Part shown: piece by piece, positions 7,273-14,487 of the stretch
How the letters are laid out: each line of letters starts with the position of its first letter
Position numbering within the stretch: the stretch's first letter is position 1
Assembly (NCBI GenBank): GCA_019746355.1
Contig: JAIESC010000156.1
Coordinates: 1-23,654, forward strand
Direction of reading: 5' to 3'
DNA from: Xanthobacteraceae bacterium
GTDB taxonomy: Bacteria > Pseudomonadota > Alphaproteobacteria > Rhizobiales > Xanthobacteraceae
DNA: 23,654 nt
Made by a program: the position numbers and the translations under genes
Notes under the pieces: generated by a model
What the model saw: the letters and a program-made list of their open reading frames with translations, nothing else
The model's database searches: none
Told to the model about the DNA's origin: nothing

Positions 7273-8433
7273 ATGAACGTCCAGGACACGCCCAAAGGCT
7301 CGCGCGAGCGCACGCTGGACGAGGTCAAGGCCGAGTTCATGCGGCGCGCGGGCAAGCTCAACCCGTTCGAGGACATCAAGCGCGAAGACGCCGAGAAGGT
7401 GATGAACGCGCTCACGAGCCTCGACAAGGATCACTGGGCCGAGGAGTGGTGCAAGATCGGGCTTGCCTATGAGGCCAAGGCGGATGCGCTCGCCAAGACC
7501 GACGGCAGCCGCGATCGGCTGCGCGAGCTCTACATGCACGCGTTCGATGCCTGCCGCGTCGGACGCTATCCGTCGCCGGTGTCGCCCGGCAAGCTCGCCG
7601 CCTATCATTATTCGCTGCGCATGTTCAGCAAGGCGGCGCGGTACCTCGATCCGCCGCTGGAGGTGGTCGAGATCCCGTTCGAGGGCAAGAAGCTCGTCGG
7701 CTACCTGCAAAAGCCGCCGGGCGTGACCAGGCCCGCGGTGGTCATGCACTGGGGCGGCGTCGACGGCTGGAAGGAAGACCGGCTGAAGATCGCCGCCGAA
7801 ATCATGAAGCAGGGCATGGCGTCGTTCACCATCGACATGCCCGGCAGCGGCGAGAACCCGGTGCTGTACGGCGATCCGGCGGCCGAGCGGACTTACGTGG
7901 CCTGGCTCGATTACCTGCCGACGCGCGGCGACATCGACGGCCGAAGCGTCGGCGTGTGGGGCGGAAGCTTCGGCGGCTACTGGGCGGCGCGGCTTGCCTT
8001 CACCGCCAAGGACCGGATCAAGGGCGCGGTGTTCCACGGCGGCAACGTGCATTACGGCTTCCAGAAGGAATGGCTCATTCCGGCCTTCACCACCGGCGGC
8101 GCGACTTATCTGTTCGGCGCGCAGAGCCTGCTCGACGCGCGCGGCCGCGCGATGGGCGTCAAAACCGTCGACGCGTTCCTGGAGGCGGTGGCGCCGCTGT
8201 CGCTGAAGACCATGGGCCTGCTCGACAAGCCGTCCGCGCCGCTGCTTGGCGTCAATGGCAAACTGGACGACCAGGCGCCGGTCGCCGACATCTACCTGCT
8301 GATGGAGCATGGCAACCCGAAATCGGCGCGGGTCTATCCCGAAGGCCATCACATGGGCCGCACGCCGGGCCAGGACCCGCACGAGATCGCGGAGACCATC
8401 GTCGCCTGGCTGAAGGATCAGATCGCGCGGTAG
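7273..8433 (+). CDS. Alpha/beta hydrolase, FrsA / pseudooxynicotine-hydrolase-like
   Basis: A 386-residue serine hydrolase with a helical N-terminal region (about 1-125) followed by the alpha/beta fold. The nucleophile elbow is GGSFGG with Ser232; the probable acid is Asp332 or Asp333 in GKLDDQAP, and the base is His359 or His360 in EGHHMGR. The N-terminal cap plus late core resembles the family that includes 2,6-dihydroxypseudooxynicotine hydrolase (a C-C bond hydrolase) and FrsA/DUF1100 esterases. The exact reaction is unknown. The ATG at 7273 has AAGGGAGAA upstream. It follows the UbiD-like gene on the same strand and is convergent with the amine oxidase, their stop codons separated by one base. 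Esterase, amidase or C-C hydrolase activity are all possible. Confidence 0.85.
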   Translation: MNVQDTPKGSRERTLDEVKAEFMRRAGKLNPFEDIKREDAEKVMNALTSLDKDHWAEEWCKIGLAYEAKADALAKTDGSRDRLRELYMHAFDACRVGRYPSPVSPGKLAAYHYSLRMFSKAARYLDPPLEVVEIPFEGKKLVGYLQKPPGVTRPAVVMHWGGVDGWKEDRLKIAAEIMKQGMASFTIDMPGSGENPVLYGDPAAERTYVAWLDYLPTRGDIDGRSVGVWGGSFGGYWAARLAFTAKDRIKGAVFHGGNVHYGFQKEWLIPAFTTGGATYLFGAQSLLDARGRAMGVKTVDAFLEAVAPLSLKTMGLLDKPSAPLLGVNGKLDDQAPVADIYLLMEHGNPKSARVYPEGHHMGRTPGQDPHEIAETIVAWLKDQIAR

Positions 8434-8434
8434 C

Positions 8435-9976
8435 TTACTCGCGCCTGCGCTTGCTGGCCTTCTTCGGCTGCGACTTCGCCTTGGCTTTGGCCTGCGCGGG
8501 GGCTTGCGGCTTGGTTTCCGGCTTCGCCTGCGCGGTCGTGCCGCCGCGGCGCTGCGGCTGCGTTGCCGCGACCGGCTCCGGATCGGGCTTGGGCGGTGGC
8601 GGCTCGGGCAGGCCGGACAGCCGCCGCACCACCGAGTCGGCCGCGCGCTCGCCCGACTCCCAGGCGCCGCCGACCGTGCCCCACAGCGTCTCGTGCGTCG
8701 CCTCGCCGGCGAAATAGACACGCTCGCGCACCGGCTCGCGCAACGCCGCGCGCGCCCATTGCGCGCCGGGCGATGCCACGGAGATCGCGCCCATCACCCA
8801 GGGCTCGTCGTTCCAGCGCGTCGACTGGGTGCGCTGCACCGCGCGCTTGAAGCTCGTGCCGAACAAGGCGGAGAGCCATTCGACGGCAAAGTCGACCGAG
8901 CCCATGTCGCCCTTCGCCATCAGCTCCCGGCCGAAGCGGCCGCCGACCTCGATCATCGAAAGCGGCGTGCCCGATACGTTGGCGAGCAGCGCCGCGGTGC
9001 GGGGGCCGGACGCCTTCTCCAACACCAGATCGTCGCGTTGCAGCCCGAGCGGATTGCCGGGCAATTCGACGGCGATGTGATCGAGGCTGCCGAGCTTCAG
9101 CGCCGCGAGCGCATCGAGCTGACGCTTCGGCAGGCCTTTGTCGAACTTGATCTTCTCGGACGCCAGCACGTTGGTCGATGCGGTGACGATGATGTAGCGG
9201 CCGCTGATGGTTCCGCGCGGCGTCACGGCCTCGACGCGCGCGGGCTTGCCGGTGTCGACCTGGGTGATCGGTGTCTCCAGCTCCACCGGGATGCCTTCGG
9301 CAAGCTTCGCCAGGAGTGCGCCGTAACCCTGGCGGCAGAACGCGCCGATGTCGCGCTCGGCGGCCTTGCTGAGGTCGAGCGCGGAAACCTCGCGCAGGTC
9401 CTTGCCGGTGCTGTAGGGACCGAGCGCGAACTCCACGCTCGCCTGCCAGTCGCCCAGGTCCTTCGGCAGCGCGCGCAGCACGTCCATGTCGGCCTTGCCG
9501 CGCACCGCATCACTGATCGCGCGGTTGGAGCGCACGATCGCGGAGAGATAATCCTCGAGCTCGCTCTCGCGCGCGCTGCGCTGACCGATGCGCACGCGCT
9601 GCGCCGACGGCGCCTGGTAGATGTCGAGCCCGGTGCGCGGCGCGAGCTTGGTCAGCGGATTGATGTCGGGCGAATGAATCCAGTGCGCACCGCGGTCGAA
9701 CGGCACGCCGAAGCTGCGCGTGTCCGTATAACAACGCCCGCCGATGCGGCTCGTCGCTTCGACCAATGTGAAGCTGCGGCCCGCAGCCGAAAGCTTACGC
9801 GCGGCGGCGATGCCGGCCGCGCCCGCGCCGACGATGATGACATCCACGTCGGTCGCGGGTCCCGCGGGCGTGGCAGCGCTCTGGCCGAACGCCGGCCGCA
9901 CCGCCAGGGCGGCAGCGCCTGCAAGGAAATGGCGGCGGCTGAGACGGCTCACGGTTCCGGACTTCATGGTTGGCAT
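8435..9976 (-). CDS. Tat-exported flavin monoamine oxidase-like protein
   Basis: A protein of about 513 residues of the FAD-dependent amine oxidase family (oxidative deamination of amines with release of H2O2, or a related dehydrogenation). A twin-arginine signal SRRHFLAGAAALA near the N-terminus predicts folded export to the periplasm. The dinucleotide motif VDVIIVGAGAAGIAAARKL, the following IGGRCYTD, GAHWIH, and the C-terminal FAGEATHETLWGTVGGAWES are diagnostic. The last 60 or so residues are a Pro/Ala/Lys/Arg-rich tail that looks disordered and basic. I chose the ATG at 9976 because it leaves a normal Tat n-region; a GTG at 10051 in frame would add 25 residues. No strong ribosome-binding site is visible at either. 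The substrate is unknown. Confidence 0.85.
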   Translation of the reverse strand: MPTMKSGTVSRLSRRHFLAGAAALAVRPAFGQSAATPAGPATDVDVIIVGAGAAGIAAARKLSAAGRSFTLVEATSRIGGRCYTDTRSFGVPFDRGAHWIHSPDINPLTKLAPRTGLDIYQAPSAQRVRIGQRSARESELEDYLSAIVRSNRAISDAVRGKADMDVLRALPKDLGDWQASVEFALGPYSTGKDLREVSALDLSKAAERDIGAFCRQGYGALLAKLAEGIPVELETPITQVDTGKPARVEAVTPRGTISGRYIIVTASTNVLASEKIKFDKGLPKRQLDALAALKLGSLDHIAVELPGNPLGLQRDDLVLEKASGPRTAALLANVSGTPLSMIEVGGRFGRELMAKGDMGSVDFAVEWLSALFGTSFKRAVQRTQSTRWNDEPWVMGAISVASPGAQWARAALREPVRERVYFAGEATHETLWGTVGGAWESGERAADSVVRRLSGLPEPPPPKPDPEPVAATQPQRRGGTTAQAKPETKPQAPAQAKAKAKSQPKKASKRRRE

Positions 9977-10169
9977 TTGGTTTTTACGCGGCGGCGCAGC
10001 GAAGGCAATCCCTCGGCAAAATCGCACGTTACCGCAGTTTCGATGGTTCACGCTTCGTTGCCGTCGTTTCGCGGCAATGAACCGAATTGCAATGAGTTTC
10101 GACTAAATTTCCGCACCATCAAGGCGAAGCGCATCCAAAAGGCGCGCAGCCCCGATAGGCACGGGTGTC

Positions 10170-10982
10170 ATGAACTGGGTGCTCAGCGGACTCGGGCAAA
10201 GGATTGCCGCCTATCTCGAACGGGCCGAGCACGGCTATGAGCCGTTCACCCCGAGCAACCCCGAGGCGCTGCGGGCCACGCTCCGTCCGGGCGACGTGCT
10301 GCTGGTCGAGGGCAACAACCGCATCTCCGGCGTCATCAAATACCTGACCCAGTCCACCTGGTCGCACGCCGCGCTCTATGTCGGGCCGATCGGCGAGCGC
10401 GAGGCCGCCGACGGCGAGCCGCTGGTGCTGGTCGAGGCGGTGCTGGGCCAGGGCGTGATCGGCGCGCCGCTGTCGAAGTACGGCCAGTTCCACACCCGCA
10501 TCTGCCGGCCGATTGGGCTCACGGCCGACGACTGCGCACGGGTCTGCACCTATGCGGCCGAGCGCATCGGCTTCGACTATGACGTCAAGAACATCTTCGA
10601 CCTGATGCGCTACCTGTTTCCGCTGCCGGTGCCGCAGCGCTGGCGCCGCCGCATGATGTCGCTCGGCTCCGGCCATCCGACACGGATCATCTGCTCGGCG
10701 CTGATCGCGCAGGCGTTCGAGCACGTGCGCTATCCGATCCTGCCGAAGATCACGCGCCTGCCGAGCCAAGCCGCGCGCCGCGACCTGCTCGAAATCCGCC
10801 ATTCGTCGCTCTACGCGCCGCGCGATTTCGACATCTCGCCCTACTTCCAGCTGGTGAAGCCGACCATCGAGCATGGCTTCGACTACCGCCGGCTGGCCTG
10901 GGCGCACCTGCCGCACACGCACGACAGCGTGCCGACGGCCGACGACGACATCTCCGAGGACGTTGCGACCGCCTCTCGCTAA
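10170..10982 (+). CDS. YiiX/YebB-like NlpC/P60 cysteine hydrolase
   Basis: A 270-residue protein of the permuted papain-like NlpC/P60 group (YiiX/YaeF type), generally predicted to act on amide or lipid ester bonds near the envelope. The catalytic His is probably His66 in QSTWSHAALYVG, after the family's PGDVLLVEG segment, and the nucleophile is Cys175 in TRIICSALIAQAFE, in the permuted His-before-Cys order. No signal peptide is seen, so a cytoplasmic or peripheral membrane location is likely. The ATG at 10170 has only a weak GGGTG upstream. The next gene, a membrane protein, starts 55 bp later on the same strand and may be co-transcribed. Substrate unknown. Confidence 0.8.
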   Translation: MNWVLSGLGQRIAAYLERAEHGYEPFTPSNPEALRATLRPGDVLLVEGNNRISGVIKYLTQSTWSHAALYVGPIGEREAADGEPLVLVEAVLGQGVIGAPLSKYGQFHTRICRPIGLTADDCARVCTYAAERIGFDYDVKNIFDLMRYLFPLPVPQRWRRRMMSLGSGHPTRIICSALIAQAFEHVRYPILPKITRLPSQAARRDLLEIRHSSLYAPRDFDISPYFQLVKPTIEHGFDYRRLAWAHLPHTHDSVPTADDDISEDVATASR

Positions 10983-11037
10983 CCTTGTCCAAACGCATAA
11001 GCCGGCATACCTCTGCGGGATTGCTTGGAGGACGCCG

Positions 11038-11766
11038 ATGCTTGACGCCGCGATCAAGGCCCTGACCCAGATGTTCTCGCCGCCGTTCCGGCAGGTGCTG
11101 CTCAAGTCGATCGGGCTTGCGTTGCTGATGATCATTATGGTCGGCATCGGCCTCAACCGGCTGTTCTCGTGGATGGCGGACAGCGGCGCGGTCTGGGCCG
11201 AGGCCAGCATGGGCGGCCACACCGCCTGGCAGGTGGTCGCCTGGATCCTGTCGTTTGCGGCAACGCTCGGCGTCATCACCGGCGCGGTGTTCCTGATGCC
11301 GGCGGTATCCGCCTTCGTCGGCTCGTTCTTCGTCGACGAGATCGCCGAGCAGGTCGAGCGCGCCTACTATCCGGCTGAAGCGCCGGGCCGGGCGCTGGCG
11401 ATCTGGCCTGCTCTGGTCCAGGGCATCAAGACCGCCTTGCTGTCGATCCTGGTGTATCTCTGCGCCGTACCTTTCCTGCTGGTCGCAGGGCTCGGCCTCG
11501 TCATCATGTTCCTGGCCACCGCGTATCTCTTGAGCCGCGAATATTTCCTGCTCGCGGCCATGCGCTTCCGCTCGCCGGAAGAGGCCAAGGAGATGCGCCG
11601 CCTAAACCGCACGAGTGTTCTGCTCGCAGGATTGCCGATCGCTCTGTTCGTCTCGATCCCGATCGTCAACCTCGCCACGCCGCTGTTTGCGACGGCGATG
11701 ATGGTGCACGTGCACAAGCGGCTGTCGGGAACGCGGGCCGAGCTGATCGAGCCGCGGCGGGCCTAG
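11038..11766 (+). CDS. EI24/CysZ-family membrane protein
   Basis: A 242-residue integral membrane protein with hydrophobic stretches at about 23-45, 62-98, 136-170 and 195-225, and a charged loop DEIAEQVERAYYP between the second and third. This pattern fits the EI24 domain family that includes the CysZ sulfate permease. Sulfate transport is possible, but no cys genes are nearby. The ATG at 11038 is preferred because GGAGG (11027-11031) stands six bases upstream; the open frame further upstream overlaps the previous gene and lacks such a site. The stop TAG (11764-11766) overlaps the stop of the opposite-strand nth gene through a shared CTAG. Confidence 0.82.
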   Translation: MLDAAIKALTQMFSPPFRQVLLKSIGLALLMIIMVGIGLNRLFSWMADSGAVWAEASMGGHTAWQVVAWILSFAATLGVITGAVFLMPAVSAFVGSFFVDEIAEQVERAYYPAEAPGRALAIWPALVQGIKTALLSILVYLCAVPFLLVAGLGLVIMFLATAYLLSREYFLLAAMRFRSPEEAKEMRRLNRTSVLLAGLPIALFVSIPIVNLATPLFATAMMVHVHKRLSGTRAELIEPRRA

Positions 11767-12584
11767 ACGGGAACGGTCTTGCCCGGCCATTTGCAGAGAT
11801 CAGCGATCACGCACTTTTCGCAGAGGGGCTTGCGCGCAAGGCAGGTATAGCGGCCATGCAGGATCAGCCAGTGGTGCGCATGCAGCATGTAGTGCGCGGG
11901 CACCACTTCAAGGAGCTTCAGCTCCACGGCGAGCGGGTCCTTGCCGGGTGCGAGCCCGGTGCGATTGCCGATGCGGAAGATGTGCGTGTCGACCGCCATG
12001 GTCGGCTCGCCGTACGCGATGTTCAGCACCACGTTCGCGGTCTTGCGCCCCACACCCGGCAGCGCCTGAAGCGCCTCGCGCGTGTTCGGCACCTGTCCGC
12101 CGTGCTCGGCCAAGAGCTTCTCCGACAGCGCGATGACGTTCTTGGCCTTGGTGCGATAGAGCCCGATGGTCTTGATCAATTCGCGCACCCGCTCTTCGCC
12201 GAGCGCCGCCATCTTCTCGGGCGTGTCGGCGAGCGCGAACAGCGCGGGCGTCGCCTTGTTCACGCCGGCGTCGGTCGCCTGCGCCGACAGCACCACGGCA
12301 ACGAGCAGCGTGAACGGATTGATGTGATGCAGCTCGCCCCTGGGCTCGGGCATCGCCGCCTGGAACCGGCGGAACGCCTCCTCGATCTCGGCCTTGCTCC
12401 AGGGCTTTCCGTACAAAGCTTTGGTTTCGCCATGCAGCGCCTTTTTGTCGGCCTGAACCTGCGCCTTCACCGGCTTTTTCTTCGCAGCCTTGCCGGCGCG
12501 GGCCTTTTTCACCGCTTTGGCGATGCGCTTCGGCGTCCTGCGCTTGACCCTACTCTCGGCTTTGCGAATCGTCTTTTTGGCCAT
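11763..12584 (-). CDS. nth: Endonuclease III (DNA glycosylase/AP lyase)
   Basis: Base-excision repair enzyme that removes oxidised pyrimidines and cleaves the abasic site. The 273-residue product has the HhH-GPD core, with LPGVGRKTA (catalytic Lys181) and VDTHIFRIGNR (Asp199), and a C-terminal [4Fe-4S] loop: Cys248, Cys255, Cys258 and Cys264 in the classic C-x6-C-x2-C-x5-C spacing. An extra N-terminal region of about 60 residues is very rich in Lys/Arg/Ala and may add nonspecific DNA binding. The ATG at 12584 is favoured over an in-frame start 11 codons upstream (12617), which would cut into the divergent gene. It is divergent from the DUF2244 gene with only 23 bp between the two starts. Confidence 0.96.
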   Translation of the reverse strand: MAKKTIRKAESRVKRRTPKRIAKAVKKARAGKAAKKKPVKAQVQADKKALHGETKALYGKPWSKAEIEEAFRRFQAAMPEPRGELHHINPFTLLVAVVLSAQATDAGVNKATPALFALADTPEKMAALGEERVRELIKTIGLYRTKAKNVIALSEKLLAEHGGQVPNTREALQALPGVGRKTANVVLNIAYGEPTMAVDTHIFRIGNRTGLAPGKDPLAVELKLLEVVPAHYMLHAHHWLILHGRYTCLARKPLCEKCVIADLCKWPGKTVPV

Positions 12585-12607
12585 GTTTGTCCTATATTTG
12601 GGACAGC

Positions 12608-13129
12608 ATGACCGCACAAAATCCCGTCGACAACGACCCCGGTCCCGAGCCCACGCTTTTTTCGGCGATCATCACGCCGCACCGCTCGCTGAGCAGCACC
12701 GGTTTTGTGATGGTGATGGCGCTGGTCGGCGGGGTGAGCTTCATCGCCGGGCTGGTGTTCTTCCTGATCGGCGCCTGGCCGGTGGTCGGGTTCTTCGGTC
12801 TCGACGTGCTGCTGGTCTACTGGGCGTTTCGCGCGAACTATCGCGCCGCCGCGGCCTTCGAGGAGGTCACGGTGACGCCGTCCGAGCTGCGGGTGCGCCG
12901 CGTCAGCCACCGCGGCGAGGTCGCGGAATGGACACTCAATCCGCTGTGGACGCAGCTCGCCCGCGACACCCACGAGGAGTTCGGCATTCAACAGCTCTTT
13001 CTGGTGACGCGCGGGCGCAAGCTGCCGGTCGCGGGTTTTTTGTCTCCTGCGGAACGCGAAAGCTTCGCGCAAGCCCTTTCGGCCGCGCTGTTCGAAGCCA
13101 AGCGCGGGCCGACACGGGCGGTGATTTAG
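12608..13129 (+). CDS. DUF2244 membrane protein
   Basis: A 173-residue protein matching the DUF2244 family, common in alphaproteobacteria and of unknown function. It opens with an acidic/polar cytoplasmic segment containing FSAIITPHRSLS, then two closely spaced hydrophobic helices (about residues 32-72) ending in DVLLVYWAFRANYRAA, then a soluble beta-rich domain with the features WTLNPLW and LFLVTRGRKLPVAGFLSP. The ATG at 12608 gives the typical family start; GGGACA upstream is a weak ribosome-binding site. Pairing with nth in divergent or adjacent orientation recurs in the order, from general knowledge. Promoters must lie within nth or the first codons. Confidence 0.85.
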   Translation: MTAQNPVDNDPGPEPTLFSAIITPHRSLSSTGFVMVMALVGGVSFIAGLVFFLIGAWPVVGFFGLDVLLVYWAFRANYRAAAAFEEVTVTPSELRVRRVSHRGEVAEWTLNPLWTQLARDTHEEFGIQQLFLVTRGRKLPVAGFLSPAERESFAQALSAALFEAKRGPTRAVI

Positions 13130-13177
13130 TCAGAAACCGGGTGGGACGGCCGCACCAGGCGGCCTAGATGGAGAGCA

Positions 13178-14074
13178 ATGATGGAGAACGCCATGCTCTC
13201 GCCCGACCGCACATCCAATCCCAAGCCGCTCGCTGCCGCCTGCGCCGACTACGACATCGTCCGCCGCGCCATTGCGCACATCCGCGGCCATTGGCGCGAG
13301 CAGCCGGAGATCGAGGAGATCGCCGAAGCCGCGGGCGTGACGCCGACCGAGCTGCACCACCTGTTCCGCCGCTGGGCCGGGCTCACGCCCAAAGCGTTCC
13401 TGCAGGCGCTGACGCTGCACAGCGCGCGCGAGCTGCTGCGCTCGTCGGCAAGCGTGCTCGACGCCTCCTACGAGGTCGGCCTCTCCGGTCCCGGCCGGCT
13501 GCACGACCTGTTCGTCACCCACGAGGCGATGTCACCGGGCGAATGGAAGTCCGGAGCCGAAGGCGTGACGGTGTCCTACGGCTTCCACCCTTCGCCGTTC
13601 GGCTCGGCGCTGGTGATGGCGACCGAGCGCGGGCTCTGTGGGCTTGCCTTCGCCGACTACGGCGAGGAGAAGGCCGCGCTCGCCGACATGCGCAGCCGCT
13701 GGCCGAAGGCGAGCTACGCCGAGGACTCGGCCCGCACCGCACCGATCGCCGCGCGCATCTTCGACAAGAAGCTGTGGCGGCCGGAGCAGCCGCTGCGCGT
13801 GGTGCTGATCGGCACCGACTTCGAGGTGCGGGTCTGGGAGACGCTGATGCGCATCCCGATGGGCCGGGCCACCACCTATTCCGATATTGCCGGCTCGATC
13901 GGCAAGCCGAACGCGCCGCGCGCGGTTGGTGCCGCGGTCGGCAAGAACCCGATCAGCTTCGTCGTGCCCTGCCATCGCGTGCTCGGAAAATCCGGCGAGC
14001 TCACCGGCTATCATTGGGGCCTCACCCGCAAGCGAGCGATGCTCGGCTGGGAGGCCGGAACTGTGGCCGCCTGA
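13178..14074 (+). CDS. AraC-type HTH / O6-methylguanine-DNA methyltransferase fusion (Ada-like)
   Basis: A 298-residue protein joining an AraC-type helix-turn-helix region (about 25-122, with TELHHLFRRWAGLTPKAFLQ and SPGEWKS) to a suicide DNA alkyltransferase domain (about 130-295). The active-site cysteine is Cys265 in VVPCHRVLG, followed by GELTGYHWGLTRKRAML; MGRATTYSDIA is the conserved DNA-binding segment. It removes alkyl groups from O6-guanine onto itself. It lacks the N-terminal zinc domain of E. coli Ada that senses methyl phosphotriesters, so activation, if any, must differ. The start is ATG 13178 or the adjacent ATG 13181, with TGGAGAG upstream. It is convergent with the AT-richer pair at 14085-15693. 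Confidence 0.93.
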   Translation: MMENAMLSPDRTSNPKPLAAACADYDIVRRAIAHIRGHWREQPEIEEIAEAAGVTPTELHHLFRRWAGLTPKAFLQALTLHSARELLRSSASVLDASYEVGLSGPGRLHDLFVTHEAMSPGEWKSGAEGVTVSYGFHPSPFGSALVMATERGLCGLAFADYGEEKAALADMRSRWPKASYAEDSARTAPIAARIFDKKLWRPEQPLRVVLIGTDFEVRVWETLMRIPMGRATTYSDIAGSIGKPNAPRAVGAAVGKNPISFVVPCHRVLGKSGELTGYHWGLTRKRAMLGWEAGTVAA

Positions 14075-14084
14075 CAGCGCTTTG

Positions 14085-14483
14085 TCAGAACAACCACACC
14101 CCGAGATAGCCGGGAGGATTCCGCACGTTCTGTCGGCGCGGCTTCAGCTCTTTTGTCTGAAGCTTACGGCTTCTCAGCGCACGGTTGATCTCATCCGCGA
14201 CATCCTGCGCGGCGTCACGGGCGTCGTCGGAGAAATAGTCGACGCCGGGCCCTCCGACAGTATCTTGGTCAAAGTCCGGCGCACGAACCACATATCCCTT
14301 CTTAACCAGTACGGTTCCGATCTCTCTCAAAACTTTGCTACCGATTTGCTCATTCTCATTGCCGCCGTGAATAAACACGGTGAATCGGCCGGTATCGATC
14401 GGTGGCAGCGCTCCTTGCTGAGCCAGCAATGATCCAGGAACCAATAAAATGAGCGCTAGACAGAAGCCAATAATCGTTTTCAT
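14085..14483 (-). CDS. Small secreted protein with LytR_C-like fold
   Basis: A 132-residue protein with a clear Sec signal peptide (MKTIIGFCLALILLVPG, cleavage near LLAQQ at about residue 22). The mature part reads RFTVFIHGGNENEQIGSKVL, then LVKKGYVVRAPDF, VDYFSDDARDAAQDVADEIN and ends PPGYLGVWLF. This alternation and the closing GYLGVWL resemble a small alpha/beta domain seen in many exported alphaproteobacterial proteins (LytR C-terminal or SPOR-like), but I cannot assign a ligand. The ATG at 14483 is chosen because it starts the signal peptide; an open frame extends 40 codons further into the upstream gene. It lies four bases after the stop of the 15693 gene, so the two are one transcript. 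Base composition is clearly more AT-rich than neighbours. Confidence 0.75.
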   Translation of the reverse strand: MKTIIGFCLALILLVPGSLLAQQGALPPIDTGRFTVFIHGGNENEQIGSKVLREIGTVLVKKGYVVRAPDFDQDTVGGPGVDYFSDDARDAAQDVADEINRALRSRKLQTKELKPRRQNVRNPPGYLGVWLF

Positions 14484-14487
14484 GATG

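Noticed and set aside
8431..8437. Frameshift or fusion at the hydrolase/amine oxidase junction
   Set aside because: The two stop codons are one base apart, but the genes are convergent and both are full length, so this is simply tight packing.
8504..10240. 578-codon plus-strand frame opposite the amine oxidase
   Set aside because: No domain, composition typical of antisense shadows; the minus-strand frame has FAD-binding and Tat motifs.
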